NCBI RefSeq assembly: GCF_022748595.1
Contig: NZ_JALDSX010000010.1
Location: 1-64,000, forward strand
Length of the DNA stretch: 64,000 bases
Reading direction: 5' to 3'
Source of the DNA: Brevibacterium sp. ZH18
GTDB taxonomy: Bacteria; Actinomycetota; Actinomycetes; Actinomycetales; Brevibacteriaceae
This document shows, one piece after another, positions 9,077-18,651 of the stretch (the stretch's first letter is position 1; the number at the start of each line of letters is the position of its first letter). The notes under the pieces are model-generated. The model had not been told where the DNA came from. It worked only from the letters and a program-made list of their open reading frames with translations, and did not search any database. The position numbers and the translations under genes are program-made.

Positions 9077-9862
9077 ATGAAGAGGCTCACACTTGCAGCT
9101 TCAATCACTCTTTGCCTCTCCGCGTTCGGAGCCGGACCGGCGACAGCTTCAGGGATCGGCGCGGCAGCATCGGACTCTGCGCCGTCGGGCGGAACTCATT
9201 CGAGCCAGACCGCGGCCTCGGGCGATGATGCCTCGAATGAGGATTCGGTGATGAAGGAAGCGGACTTGGCGTTGAAGTACCGTGAGATGACGCCTCTTGA
9301 GGTCACACACGGCAAGGGCATCGAGTTCACGATCGACGGGCTCAAGAAGGGAGACACCGTCACCACTAGCCTGGACAACGAGCTGTGGACAGTGGAGAAG
9401 GACGGACCGTACGACGGGTCGGTTGTCATGGATGAGAAGCCCGACGATACGAACGTCAAGTTCACGATCACGGTCAAACGCGGTGATGAGCCGGACCGCC
9501 TGTTTCACGCCCAGGTCCACATCATCGAGGGTGATCGGGGCGAATACAATGACGGCACGCTCGTGATGGACCCGAATTCGACGATGCTCGACGAGTCGCT
9601 GTACCAGGAGGGGCTCAACCTGACGATGGTCAACTGCTCGAGCAAGGACCAGGTCCTCTTCGAAGTGTTCAAGACCGACGAAGAAGGCAGGCCGAAGGTC
9701 TGGGAGAAGAGACAGCTCGCCGGTGAGGACGAGTCTGCATCAGTGAGATACATGCCGAGGGAGAACATGCCCGATACAGGCGAGTACGAGGCCGTCGCCA
9801 CGTGCGGTGATCTCGAGGACTCGGCACCACTGACGGTGAACCCGACCGAACCTCAGGAGTGA
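9077..9862 (+). CDS. Secreted paralogue of the upstream surface protein, no anchor
   Basis: A 261-residue secreted protein. Signal peptide MKRLTLAASITLCLSAFGAG is nearly the same as in the upstream gene. A domain (about 55-155) resembles the first domain of that protein: FTIDGLKKGDTVTT here against YTIKSLKAGDVVTA there. One cysteine-paired module follows (VNCSSKDQVLFEV to ATCGD). The protein stops after NPTEPQE without sorting motif, membrane helix or lipobox, so it is probably released or held by partners. The ATG at 9077 is preceded by AAGAAGGATG. It looks like a shortened tandem copy. No function can be assigned. Confidence 0.75.
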   Translation: MKRLTLAASITLCLSAFGAGPATASGIGAAASDSAPSGGTHSSQTAASGDDASNEDSVMKEADLALKYREMTPLEVTHGKGIEFTIDGLKKGDTVTTSLDNELWTVEKDGPYDGSVVMDEKPDDTNVKFTITVKRGDEPDRLFHAQVHIIEGDRGEYNDGTLVMDPNSTMLDESLYQEGLNLTMVNCSSKDQVLFEVFKTDEEGRPKVWEKRQLAGEDESASVRYMPRENMPDTGEYEAVATCGDLEDSAPLTVNPTEPQE

Positions 9863-9919
9863 GGTTACTCCGGTCAGCAGTGAGGTCACTTCGGTCGGCA
9901 GTGAGGATGGAACTGCTGA

Positions 9920-9958
9920 GGGCCCCGAGACTCGGCACTATGCCGAGCCTCGGGGCCC
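9920..9958. terminator. Bidirectional terminator between secreted protein gene and purQ
   Basis: An 18-bp stem with one mismatch (9920-9937 with 9941-9958) and a three-base loop lies between convergent genes, so it can end both transcripts. Confidence 0.8.
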
Positions 9959-9980
9959 ATTCGCGTAACAGTCGGTGAGG

Positions 9981-10721
9981 TCAGCGACCGTTGACGAGCG
10001 CGCGCACAGCTGAGGAGAAGAATCCCTGACCGTCGATTCCGCCGCCGTCTTCGGGGCCGAACCCAGCCTCAACGGCATGCTCGGGGTGAGGCATGAGGCC
10101 GACGACGTTCCCAGCCTCATTCGTGATGCCGGCGATGTTGCGCAGAGAACCATTGGGGTTGAGCCCCTGATAGCGGAATACCACACGGCCGCTGCCCTCA
10201 AGCTCGTCGAGGACCTCGTCGGTGGCGACGAATCCGCCTTCACCGTTCTTCAGCGGAATCCGAATCGTCTGCCCCTGGGCATAGTCGCCGGTCCACGCGG
10301 TGTTCGCGTTCTCGACGACCAGGTCCTGATCGCGGCAGATGAAGTGCTGGTGGTCATTGCGGATGAGTGCGCCCGGCAGCAGATGCGACTCGCAGAGGAT
10401 CTGGAAGCCGTTGCAGATTCCGAGGACCGGCATGCCCGCGTTTGCAGCCGCGACGACGGACTCCATGATCGGAGCGAATCCCGCGATCGCACCGCAGCGC
10501 AGGTAGTCACCGTAGGAGAACCCGCCGGGCAGAATGACCGCGTCCACACCAGCCAGCGTGGAATCAGCGTGCCACAAGTTGACCGGCTTCGCTCCGGCCA
10601 AGCGCACTGCACGTGCCGCGTCACGGTCATCGAGGGTTCCGGGGAACGTGACGACACCGATCGAGACTCCGGACCCAGCGCCCGCCTCGGCGGTGGTGGA
10701 GTCAACGGCGACAGCAGTCAT
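9981..10721 (-). CDS. purQ: Phosphoribosylformylglycinamidine synthase, glutaminase subunit PurQ
   Basis: PurQ supplies ammonia from glutamine to PurL for the FGAR to FGAM step of purine synthesis. It is a class I amidotransferase: the catalytic Cys sits in GICNGFQIL and the His-Glu pair in MPHPEHA. The 246-residue length is normal apart from a roughly 18-residue N-terminal extension. Its ATG overlaps the purS stop codon (ATGA-type), so the two subunits are coupled. The PurL subunit they serve is not in this window, because the purQ stop is followed by a terminator. Confidence 0.96.
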   Translation of the reverse strand: MTAVAVDSTTAEAGAGSGVSIGVVTFPGTLDDRDAARAVRLAGAKPVNLWHADSTLAGVDAVILPGGFSYGDYLRCGAIAGFAPIMESVVAAANAGMPVLGICNGFQILCESHLLPGALIRNDHQHFICRDQDLVVENANTAWTGDYAQGQTIRIPLKNGEGGFVATDEVLDELEGSGRVVFRYQGLNPNGSLRNIAGITNEAGNVVGLMPHPEHAVEAGFGPEDGGGIDGQGFFSSAVRALVNGR

Positions 10722-10975
10722 CAGGCGTCCTCGGCGACGCGCACGGCAACGACGTTCTCGATGACCGGGTTCGACAGGAGCTTCTCCGCAGCTTCGCGAG
10801 CCTGCGCGAGGACCTCCTCGGTGACCTCACCCTCGACTTCGAGTTCGAAGCGCTTTCCCTGCCGGACCTCACCGAAACCAGTGAAGCCGAGTCGGGTCAA
10901 TCCACCGGAGATCGCCTTGCCCTGAGGATCGAGAATCTCAGGCTTGGGCATAACCTCAACGACGACACGTGCCAT
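10721..10975 (-). CDS. purS: Phosphoribosylformylglycinamidine synthase subunit PurS
   Basis: An 84-residue PurS, the small subunit that bridges PurQ and PurL and helps channel ammonia. It begins [20 protein letters not shown] and has the conserved [10 protein letters not shown] region. The stop overlaps the purQ start by one base. Upstream, on its promoter side, lies a 28-bp tandem repeat, so purS is likely the first gene of a two-gene transcript. Confidence 0.95.
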   Translation of the reverse strand: MARVVVEVMPKPEILDPQGKAISGGLTRLGFTGFGEVRQGKRFELEVEGEVTEEVLAQAREAAEKLLSNPVIENVVAVRVAEDA

Positions 10976-11050
10976 GCGTGTTCTGCTCCTTCATGAAAGT
11001 GTTCGGGAATTCCTCCCGTGCTCGCACAAAGTCTACCAAGCGCGAACGGA

Positions 11051-11134
11051 CGACCCGGCCCACCGTCCGCCGTCCGGACGACCCGGCCCACCGTCCGCCG
11101 TCCGGACGACCCGGCCCACCGTCCGCCGTCCGGA
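11051..11134. repeat. Three tandem copies of a 28-bp unit
   Basis: Three identical 28-bp units (11051-11078, 11079-11106, 11107-11134) sit between the stop of the FAD oxidoreductase gene and purS. The unit is almost entirely G and C with internal CCGTCCG and CGTCCGG half-repeats, so it may slip during replication. With both neighbours on the minus strand, it lies in the oxidoreductase 3' region and the purS upstream region. No unique spacers, so it is not a CRISPR array. Confidence 0.9.
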
Positions 11135-11148
11135 CGTGACTGGCACTG

Positions 11149-12561
11149 TCAGGAGTCGAAGCCCATCCCGACGGCGTCGAGGACCTTGAGCAGCGGACCC
11201 CGCTTACCCTGGTTCTCGTCGGCTCTGATCATCGCATTCGTCGTCATCTGGATACCCAGCCAGGCCACCGGTTCAGGCGGGAACGGCAACGGCAGCTTCC
11301 GCACCATCTCCAACCGGGTCAGCTCGGTCTCCAGCCCGGAGAGCTGGTCGAGCATGACAGTTCCGGCGAAGCGCGATGCCCCCACACCGAGACCGGTGAA
11401 TCCTGCCGCCATCGCGACCTTCTTGCTGTAGGCCGTGGTGAAGAACGGGAAGAATCGTGAACAGGTATCGATCGGTCCGCCCCATTTGTGGCTGAATCGC
11501 AGACCGGTCAGCTGGGGGAAGGTCTCGAAGAAGTGCTCGGCCAGGGTCTCGAACGTCTCGGGACGCTGGTCGTACTTCCATGACACCTGTCGACCGTAGT
11601 GGTAGACGGCGTCCCAGCCGCCGAAGAGGATCCGATTGTCTGCCGAGAGTCGGTAGTAGTGGAATCGGTTGGCACAGTCGCCGATGCCCTGTCGTCCGTC
11701 CCAGCCGATCGCCGCGAGCTGCTGAGCACTCAGCGGTTCGGTCATCAGCGCGTAGTCGTAGACCGGCACAGTGTGCAGGCTGACCCGTTTGAGCAGTGAC
11801 GGGAAGACATTCGTCGCCAAAGCCACGCGCTTGGCCGAGATCGTCGCCGAGTCCCCGGCGCGCTGACCGTCGACCTGCGCCGAGGTTGTGATCCTGACTG
11901 TGGACTTCTGGTCGCTGACATCGGTGACCTTCGTGCCTTCGAAGACCTCGACACCGAGTTCGCGGATGACCCGCAGCAGCTCCCAGCACAGTTTTGCCGG
12001 GTTGACCATGGCGACCTCGCGGGAGTCCCAGAGGGCACCTTTGTACGTCGGGGACTTCACGAGCTGCGCCAGCTCCTGCTGGTCGTAGAAGATGAAGCCG
12101 CTCTCCGGATCGTGGGCCTCACGCAGCGCGGGAACCTGGTAGTCCTCGGTGGCAACGTCGAGTTCACCGGTGCGTTCGAACTCGACATCCATGCCGTATC
12201 GGGCGACGGCGGCTTCGATCTCGTTGAGGTTGTCCAGCCCGAGCTGTGCCAGACGTTCGTTCTCGTCGGGAAGATGGTTCTCACCGTTGTCGTATCCGTG
12301 GGTGAGGCTGGCTGCACAGAAACCGCCGTTGCGTCCCGAAGCGGCCCACCCGATCGTGTTGGCCTCGAGGAGGACGACGTGACGGTCAGGATCGCGCTCC
12401 TTTGCCTGCAGCGCAGTCCACAGTCCTGTGAAACCGCCCCCGACGATGACGAGGTCGGCCTCGAGATCGTGGGTCAGTGGGGGAAGCGGCTCTGGGCGCT
12501 GATCGGAATCGAGCCAGAACGGCACGGTGGAAGCGTCGGCCAACGCGGCGGTGACGTCCAT
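11149..12561 (-). CDS. FAD-dependent amine oxidoreductase, PuuB-like (DAO family)
   Basis: A 470-residue FAD enzyme with the dinucleotide-binding motif VIVGGGFTGLWTA near residue 38 and the SGRNGGFCAASL segment typical of gamma-glutamylputrescine oxidase and related DAO-family enzymes. The C-terminal GFTGLGVGASRFAG closes the FAD site. In this family the usual job is oxidation of a gamma-glutamylated or free amine to an aldehyde, giving ammonia and peroxide. It is the last gene after the Pot transporter, which supports polyamine catabolism. ATG at 12561 is chosen because AAGGAGAAAAGAT precedes it; the frame opens nine codons earlier. Exact substrate is inferred. Confidence 0.8.
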   Translation of the reverse strand: MDVTAALADASTVPFWLDSDQRPEPLPPLTHDLEADLVIVGGGFTGLWTALQAKERDPDRHVVLLEANTIGWAASGRNGGFCAASLTHGYDNGENHLPDENERLAQLGLDNLNEIEAAVARYGMDVEFERTGELDVATEDYQVPALREAHDPESGFIFYDQQELAQLVKSPTYKGALWDSREVAMVNPAKLCWELLRVIRELGVEVFEGTKVTDVSDQKSTVRITTSAQVDGQRAGDSATISAKRVALATNVFPSLLKRVSLHTVPVYDYALMTEPLSAQQLAAIGWDGRQGIGDCANRFHYYRLSADNRILFGGWDAVYHYGRQVSWKYDQRPETFETLAEHFFETFPQLTGLRFSHKWGGPIDTCSRFFPFFTTAYSKKVAMAAGFTGLGVGASRFAGTVMLDQLSGLETELTRLEMVRKLPLPFPPEPVAWLGIQMTTNAMIRADENQGKRGPLLKVLDAVGMGFDS

Positions 12562-12653
12562 ATCTTTTCTCCTTCTGCCAAGTCGCATTCGTGCGCGGCC
12601 TGACGACTTTCGAGTTCTGTCTTGTAACAGTCAGTGCAGAGTTGCGGGGTGAA

Positions 12654-13517
12654 TCAGCCTGCCATCGTCTTGATGATCTCCGTCGAACTTCCACCTGCCT
12701 TGCGCAGCACGAAGCCCACGATGGCCAAGGCCAGGAGGGTGAGGAGGAACATCACGGTCGACATCGCGGCGACCTCAGGTCGCAGTGCGACCCTCACCGC
12801 CGAGAAGATGTAGACCGGCCATGGGGTGTAGCCGGGCTGCTGCACGAAGCTTGAGAGGATCGTGTTGTCGAGGCTGACCGTGAATGACATCAGCGCACCG
12901 GCGAGGATGCCGGGAGCCGCGATCGGCAGGGTGATGTCCTTGAACCGGTTCCACGGGGTCGCACCCAGGTCGGCTGCGGCGTCCTCGAGCTGCGAGTCGA
13001 TGCCCGCAAGCCGGGCGCGGACGATGAACGTCACGATCGCCATGGAGAACATCGAATGCGCAATGATGAGTCGGACCAGACCATTGTTGAGCGGGGTGAT
13101 GCCCCAGTCGACTCCGACGGTGACGAACCAGGGCAGGAACGAGATGCCGTCGACGATCTCAGGAGTGACCAGGGTCAGGCCGAGGATCGCGGTCAGGCCG
13201 AGCGCCCACCATGCGCCCTTCGGTGCCCGGGCCAGAGCCACGCCGCCCAAGGTGCCGAAGAGCGTCGAGACGAGTGCTGCACCCACCGCAGCCTGGAGGC
13301 TCGTGACGATGGAGGAGACGATGATGTCGTTATTGACTCCGCTGATGTAGGCGTCGAAGCCGAAGCCGCGGAAGTTCGCGAGCACCTTGCCCGTGTTGAA
13401 CGAGTACGCGATGATGACCGCGATCGGGATGAACAGGTAGGCGAAGACGAGGACGCCCCAGATGTTGAGGCCGATGTCCGTCGGCGTCCGCCGGGCGAAT
13501 GTGTTCTTCTTCGACAT
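12654..13517 (-). CDS. potC: Spermidine/putrescine ABC transporter permease PotC
   Basis: A 287-residue inner-membrane permease with six predicted helices. The cytoplasmic EDAAADLGATPWNRFKDITLP loop (about 185-205) is the EAA motif that docks on PotA. It starts one base after the potB stop. The next gene, the amine oxidoreductase, follows after 92 bases. Polyamine specificity is inferred from resemblance to PotC and from neighbours; related opine or amino-acid transporters share this architecture. Confidence 0.88.
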   Translation of the reverse strand: MSKKNTFARRTPTDIGLNIWGVLVFAYLFIPIAVIIAYSFNTGKVLANFRGFGFDAYISGVNNDIIVSSIVTSLQAAVGAALVSTLFGTLGGVALARAPKGAWWALGLTAILGLTLVTPEIVDGISFLPWFVTVGVDWGITPLNNGLVRLIIAHSMFSMAIVTFIVRARLAGIDSQLEDAAADLGATPWNRFKDITLPIAAPGILAGALMSFTVSLDNTILSSFVQQPGYTPWPVYIFSAVRVALRPEVAAMSTVMFLLTLLALAIVGFVLRKAGGSSTEIIKTMAG

Positions 13518-13518
13518 C

Positions 13519-14502
13519 TCAGGCCCTTCCGTCTGTCAGCGGCACGCTGTTGAGCTTTGCCGCGATCATCTGTCCGAGCTTAAGCAGCCCGAACCCGATC
13601 CCGACGACCACAAGAGTGGCGAGGATGAGGATCACCGCCATCGCCGCGCCGACCGCCCAGTTCTGAGCGGTATTGAATTGGTTGGCGATGAGCTGGCCGA
13701 CCATCGACCCGCTGGCGCCGCCGAGCACGGTTGCCGTGACGTAGTCGCCGTTGAGCGGGATGAACACGAGCAGGCATCCGGAGACCACACCCGGCATCGC
13801 CATCGGCAGCGTCACACGGAGGAACGTCGTGACCTTGCCCGCGCCGAGGTCGTAGCTGGCTTCGCGTAGCTTCTGGCCCGAGGCATCGATCGCGACGAAG
13901 AGCGGGAGGATCATCAGCGGCAGGTAGTTGTAGACGACGCCGATCTGCACCGCTGAGCGCGTATAGAGGATGTCGAGAGGACCATCGAGCAGTCCCAGTC
14001 CCTGCATCCACTTCGACAGGAATCCGTCGGGGGAGAGCATGATCTGCCATCCGAGGGTGCGGACGAGGAAGTTCGTCCAGAACGGCACCATGACGAGTGC
14101 CAAGGCCAGAGACCGCCTCGCCGGGGAGACCTTGATGGCCAGCCAGTACGAGAACGGCAAGGCGATGATCAGGCACAGGATCGTCCCGACGATGGAGATC
14201 CGCAGGGTTGCGAAGAACGTCGATACGAAGCTTGCCGACATCGCCTCCGGGTAGCGGTCGAAGGACAGGTGGTCGGTGGCCACGGCCGTGAACTCGTCGG
14301 GTTTGTAGCCGAAGCTGTAGAAGATGACGAGAGCGACCGGGATGACGAAGAAGAACAGTGCGTACGCCCAGGTCGGGAACGACATCGCTGAGGCTCCGAA
14401 GAACCGTGCCGACATTCCGCCGGGCTTCACAGGCTTCGAAGACTTCCTTGTCCTCTGTGGTTTCGAATTCTCTGTCTTCTGGGGTGTCGTCTGCGTGCTC
14501 AT
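13519..14502 (-). CDS. potB: Spermidine/putrescine ABC transporter permease PotB
   Basis: A 327-residue permease, longer than usual because of a polar, basic N-terminal stretch of about 45 residues before the first helix. It has six predicted helices and the EAA-type loop REASYDLGAGKVTTFLRVTLP (about 215-235). ATG overlaps the potD stop by four bases, and the stop lies one base from potC, so the permease pair is made with the binding protein. Confidence 0.88.
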   Translation of the reverse strand: MSTQTTPQKTENSKPQRTRKSSKPVKPGGMSARFFGASAMSFPTWAYALFFFVIPVALVIFYSFGYKPDEFTAVATDHLSFDRYPEAMSASFVSTFFATLRISIVGTILCLIIALPFSYWLAIKVSPARRSLALALVMVPFWTNFLVRTLGWQIMLSPDGFLSKWMQGLGLLDGPLDILYTRSAVQIGVVYNYLPLMILPLFVAIDASGQKLREASYDLGAGKVTTFLRVTLPMAMPGVVSGCLLVFIPLNGDYVTATVLGGASGSMVGQLIANQFNTAQNWAVGAAMAVILILATLVVVGIGFGLLKLGQMIAAKLNSVPLTDGRA

Positions 14503-15671
14503 GCTCCGCTCCTCGCTTGCGCATCGGCATAGATCTTCGTGCGGATCTGATCGGCAGGGGTCTGTTTGCTGGGTTCGAGCCGGTCGAGGACCTTCTGTGA
14601 GGGGAAGATGAGTTCCTGCTCGTCGAGGTCAGCCTTGGCTGCGGCTTCAGCCAGTCCCTTGGTGCCGATCGGGTATCCGATGTAGTCGAGCTGCTCGACG
14701 GCGGTCTCCGGGGAGATCATCTGGTTGATGAAGGCATGGGCGGAATCAGGGTGTGGGGCACCCGTCGCGATCGCCCAGCAGTCCATCCACAGATTCGCCG
14801 AAGGCGTCGGGAACACGAACTTCCAGTCATCGGGTTCAGCCGCCTCGGCCAGGCCCTGGCGGGCATCGCCGTTGAATGCCTGAAGCAGTGTGAAGCTGCC
14901 CTGGATCATGCCGGTGGCGACGTTGCCGATGTAGGCCTTAGTGTTCGGTGCCAGTTTGTCGAGAATGATCGTCCTGGCCTCATCGAGCTCCTTCTCGTCC
15001 TGTGTATTCAGGCTGTAGCCCAACGCTGCCAGGGCGATCGCGCTGACCTCCCACGGGTCCTCGAGCAGCGAGGTGGTTCCCGCCGCCTCCTTCTGCGCGG
15101 TGTCGATGAAGTCCTGCCAGCTCGTCATCTTGCGCTTGATCTTCTTCGTGTTGTAGACGAACCCCGTCGTGCCCCAGGCCTTGCAGATGGAGTACTTGTT
15201 GTCAGGATCGAAGTACTGGTTCGTGAAATTCGGGTCCATGTGCTTGAAGTTCGGGATGAGGCTGAGGTCGAGCTCCTGGAGCAGGTCGTGTTTGAGCATC
15301 TGCGGAATGTTCGATCCGGTCGGAACCACGACGTCGTAGCCGGAGGTGCCGCGAGACGTCGAGAGCTTTGCGACGAGTTCCTCGTTCGATCCATACGAGT
15401 CGACCTGGACGAGGACGTCGTACTTCTTCTTGAACGCGTCGATGAGGTCCGGATTGTCGTAGTCGCCCCACGAATAGAGGTTGAGTTTCTTCTCGAGCGT
15501 GCCGTCCGTGGCTGGTGATGCCGCCATCGTCGTATTCCGCCCACAGGCGCTGAGCGCCCCGAGGCCGACGACGCCGAAACCGGCCAGCAGCGCTCGCCGG
15601 CTCAGCAGTGCGGAGGCAGATCTGGGCGCGAGGAAACGCACATCGGGTATCGTCCTGGCCACTTCAGGCAC
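14499..15671 (-). CDS. potD: Polyamine ABC transporter substrate-binding lipoprotein PotD
   Basis: A 390-residue extracytoplasmic binding protein. The N-terminus carries SRRALLAGF, a twin-arginine-like pattern, then a hydrophobic stretch and the lipobox LSAC with Cys43, so it is a lipoprotein possibly exported by Tat. The mature part has the PotD/PotF features NLYSWGDYDNPDLIDAF and FVYNTKKI. The GTG at 15671 overlaps the potA stop by eight bases. Later GTG codons (residues 4 and 11) are alternative starts. It captures polyamines for PotBC; the ligand is inferred. Confidence 0.9.
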   Translation of the reverse strand: MPEVARTIPDVRFLAPRSASALLSRRALLAGFGVVGLGALSACGRNTTMAASPATDGTLEKKLNLYSWGDYDNPDLIDAFKKKYDVLVQVDSYGSNEELVAKLSTSRGTSGYDVVVPTGSNIPQMLKHDLLQELDLSLIPNFKHMDPNFTNQYFDPDNKYSICKAWGTTGFVYNTKKIKRKMTSWQDFIDTAQKEAAGTTSLLEDPWEVSAIALAALGYSLNTQDEKELDEARTIILDKLAPNTKAYIGNVATGMIQGSFTLLQAFNGDARQGLAEAAEPDDWKFVFPTPSANLWMDCWAIATGAPHPDSAHAFINQMISPETAVEQLDYIGYPIGTKGLAEAAAKADLDEQELIFPSQKVLDRLEPSKQTPADQIRTKIYADAQARSGA

Positions 15672-16824
15672 CGCCCTCGAAGCCGTAGACGCTCACGGCG
15701 TCGGCGTCCCAGCTGAGGTCCACATCGGCGCCGTCCGGGAGGATCTCATTGCCCGCCGCCGGCATCCGGGCCAGGATCTCGTCATTGTCGCCGGAGACGA
15801 TCATGTACTGGATCACGTCGCCGAGGAACGACACCGACAGGACCTTCCCGCGGGCCGAGTTCGTACCCGGTTCGGCCTGTGCGGCCGGAGCCACGTGCAT
15901 GCGTTCGGGGCGGATGGCCACCCGCACCTGATCGCCGACGCTCAGGGTGCCGGCCGTCCCCGTCGCCGAGGCGGGCCTGACGTCGAGCGAGGGCGTCTCC
16001 ATCACAGCGTTCGCCGTCTTCAGCCGTGCGGTGCCGCCGTCGGTGGCGGTCACCTCGGCGGGGATGAAGTTCTGCTTGCCGATGAAGCCCGCGACGAACC
16101 CGTTGACGGGGTTCGCATAGATGTCCTCACCGGAGCCGATCTGCTGGATCACGCCGTTGTACATGACGACGATCCGGTCGCTCATCGCCAGCGCCTCGTC
16201 CTGGTCGTGGGTGACGAAGACGAAGGTCGTGTCGAGTCGCGTGTGCAGGCGTTTGAGCTCGAGCTGCATCTCTTCGCGCAGCTTCCGGTCCAGGGCCGAC
16301 ATCGGTTCGTCGAGGAGGAGGACCTGCGGGCGGTTGACCAAGGCGCGGGCCAGGGCGATGCGCTGCTGCTGACCGCCGGAGAGCTGATCGGGTTTGCGCC
16401 CGGCGAAGTCCTCCATCTGAACCAGTGCGAGAACCTCGCGGACCCGGTCGGCGATCTCGGACTTGGGAGTCTTCGACTGCTTGAGGCCGTAGGCGATGTT
16501 GTCGGCGATGTTCATGTGCGGGAACAGCAGGTAGGACTGGAACACGGTGTTGACCGGGCGCCGGTGCGGCGGGAGGCTGACGATGTCCTTGCCCGAGAGC
16601 AGGATCGCGCCGTCGGTGGGGGCCTCGAATCCGGCGATCATCCGCAGCAGTGTGGTCTTGCCGCAGCCTGAGGGGCCGAGGAGTGAGAGGAACTCGCCCT
16701 TGCGCACGGAGAGGTCGAGGCGCTCGATCGCAGTGTTGTCTCCGAAGACCTTCTTCACGCCCTGGATCTCCAGGTGTTCGAGCTGCGGGGGAGCCGTCGT
16801 GTCGGCTGTGGCTGTCGTGGTCAT
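15664..16824 (-). CDS. potA: Spermidine/putrescine ABC transporter ATPase PotA
   Basis: A 386-residue ATPase energising PotBC. Walker A is GPSGCGKTTLL (about residue 52), signature LSGGQQQRIALARAL, Walker B LLLDEPMSALD, switch His in FVTHDQDEAL. A C-terminal TOBE-type regulatory domain fills residues 250-386. The ATG overlaps the amidohydrolase stop by four bases. The operon order is amidohydrolase-potA-potD-potB-potC-oxidoreductase. Confidence 0.92.
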   Translation of the reverse strand: MTTTATADTTAPPQLEHLEIQGVKKVFGDNTAIERLDLSVRKGEFLSLLGPSGCGKTTLLRMIAGFEAPTDGAILLSGKDIVSLPPHRRPVNTVFQSYLLFPHMNIADNIAYGLKQSKTPKSEIADRVREVLALVQMEDFAGRKPDQLSGGQQQRIALARALVNRPQVLLLDEPMSALDRKLREEMQLELKRLHTRLDTTFVFVTHDQDEALAMSDRIVVMYNGVIQQIGSGEDIYANPVNGFVAGFIGKQNFIPAEVTATDGGTARLKTANAVMETPSLDVRPASATGTAGTLSVGDQVRVAIRPERMHVAPAAQAEPGTNSARGKVLSVSFLGDVIQYMIVSGDNDEILARMPAAGNEILPDGADVDLSWDADAVSVYGFEGGA

Positions 16825-18569
16825 GATTGCCTTTCAGCGTGTGTGGCTGGGATCTTCGTGTGGCTGGTGGGTGCGGCCGTGCCGGTGGTTGCGGCCGTGC
16901 CGGTGGTGCAATCTGTGCCGGTTTCGTCGAAGACGATCCGGCCGCCGGCAACGGTCAGGACGGTGCGCACGTCGACGAGGCCCGACGGATCATCGTCGAA
17001 GGGATTCGTGCTTGCCAGCGCGAGATTGGCGACACCGCCGATGCGGATCGCGCCGTTGGCCGAGGAGCGCAGCAGATGCGCGGACCCGGAGGTGTAGGCG
17101 CGCAGCGCCGTGGTCAGGTCGATGGCCTGCTCGGGCAGGAGCGGAGCGGGATCGCCTCCGTCAGGATGCGTGCGATTGACGGCCACATGGATCGCCTGCC
17201 ACGGATCAGCGGTTGACACCGGCCAGTCCGACCCCATCGCCAAGTGGGTGCCCGCCTCGGCGAAGGACTTGAACGGGTAGAGCCATGCAGTGCGCTCATC
17301 GCCGAGGTAGGGAATGTTGAGGTCGATCATCTGCTGGTCGCGGCAGGCCCACAGTGCCTGCAGATTCGCAGTGACTCCGAGCGTCTTGAACCGTGGGACA
17401 TCGACAGGGTCGACGACCTGGACGTGGGCGATGTGGTGTCGCGCGTCGGGGCGGGGACCGCTGCCGGTCTGGTCATTGTCATCGGGTCCGCGTCCGATGG
17501 CTTCGAAGGCGTCGAGTGCGGCCTTGACGGCGGCGTCGCCGATCGCGTGGCAGTGGATGTCGAACCCGGCCGCGTCGAGAGCTTCGAATGACCGGTGCAG
17601 ATGCTCGCGGGTGAAGTAGCTCGTGCCGAAGCCGCCGCATGCGCAGCTGTACTCGGTGCTCATGGCGGCGGTGCGGGATTCGACGATGCCGTCGAGCATG
17701 AACTTCACCGAGGTGGTGCGGAACGAGCCTTCGGTCCGGCGGCGTTCGACGAGTTCGGCGACCTGGACGTCGATGTCCTCGACGTCACGGGGCCACCACA
17801 GGCTGCCGACCACCTCGGCGCGCAGATCCCCTGACTCAGCTGCGCCGACGTACGCGTCGAAGGGGGAGCGGTGCCCGGAGTAGTCGCCGACGATGGCGTC
17901 CATCCAGGCGGTCACGCCGAGCGAGTGCAGGTAGGACTGCCCGGCGAGCAGCCCAGTGGCGATGGCGGCATCGGTGGCCGGCGGGACGTGAGCGGAGATG
18001 ATGTCGATGGCTGATTCGTGCAGACAACCGGCTGGTGATCCGGCCTCGTCCTTCTCGATCACACCGCCGGCCGGGGTAGGTGTGCTCGCATCAAGGCCGG
18101 CGATGGCCATGGCTCTCGAGTTGACCCACGCCGAGTGGTGGTCGGCGCTGAGCAGGATGATGGGCCGTTGCGTACCCAGTTCGTCGAGGAGGCGGGCTCG
18201 GGGTGCTCCGCCGGGGAAGTCGGCCATCGACCAGCCGCCCCCGGTGACCCAGGAGTCCGCGGCGTGCGCGTTCGCAGCGTCCGCATCTGCGGCGAGGTAG
18301 TCCCGGATCGCTGTGAGTGTGGCGTCGAGCCCGTCGGCCCCGCTGACGTCGCAGGCCAGGGATTCCTGCCCGCCGAACGTCGTGTGCACGTGGGCATCGA
18401 CGAACCCCGGCGTGACGAGCGCTCCGGCGGCGCTGATGGTGCGTGCCGCAGGTTCAGCGGCCTCGCCGGTGCCGATGTCTGTGATGATGCCGTCGCGGAT
18501 GCTGATCCGGTTCGCAGGCAGGACTGAGTGACCGTCGAAGATGCTGACGTCGAGAATGTCGAGGTCCAC
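16821..18569 (-). CDS. YtcJ-type metal-dependent amidohydrolase
   Basis: A 582-residue amidohydrolase_3 (YtcJ-like) enzyme. Metal-site signatures are VDAHVHTTFGG (about residue 60), HCHAIGDAAVKAALDAF and HIAHVQVVDP in the middle, and AMGSDWPVSTADPW near 440. Family members hydrolyse N-acyl or N-formyl amines and related amides. Being first in the Pot operon, it may release a free polyamine or amine from an imported conjugate; this is inference. GTG at 18569 is chosen because GGGAGG lies six bases upstream; the frame extends to GTG 18608. It overlaps potA by four bases. Confidence 0.85.
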   Translation of the reverse strand: MDLDILDVSIFDGHSVLPANRISIRDGIITDIGTGEAAEPAARTISAAGALVTPGFVDAHVHTTFGGQESLACDVSGADGLDATLTAIRDYLAADADAANAHAADSWVTGGGWSMADFPGGAPRARLLDELGTQRPIILLSADHHSAWVNSRAMAIAGLDASTPTPAGGVIEKDEAGSPAGCLHESAIDIISAHVPPATDAAIATGLLAGQSYLHSLGVTAWMDAIVGDYSGHRSPFDAYVGAAESGDLRAEVVGSLWWPRDVEDIDVQVAELVERRRTEGSFRTTSVKFMLDGIVESRTAAMSTEYSCACGGFGTSYFTREHLHRSFEALDAAGFDIHCHAIGDAAVKAALDAFEAIGRGPDDNDQTGSGPRPDARHHIAHVQVVDPVDVPRFKTLGVTANLQALWACRDQQMIDLNIPYLGDERTAWLYPFKSFAEAGTHLAMGSDWPVSTADPWQAIHVAVNRTHPDGGDPAPLLPEQAIDLTTALRAYTSGSAHLLRSSANGAIRIGGVANLALASTNPFDDDPSGLVDVRTVLTVAGGRIVFDETGTDCTTGTAATTGTAAPTSHTKIPATHAERQS

Positions 18570-18651
18570 TGATGCCTCCCGACTTCCTTGTCGAAGGTGG
18601 GCGGACACGCGCCGGGCGCGCTCCGCTGGATGTCATTGTAGGTCTGCCGAC

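Noticed and set aside
11051-11134. Tandem repeat as a CRISPR array
   Set aside because: The units are contiguous with no unique spacers, and no cas genes are nearby.
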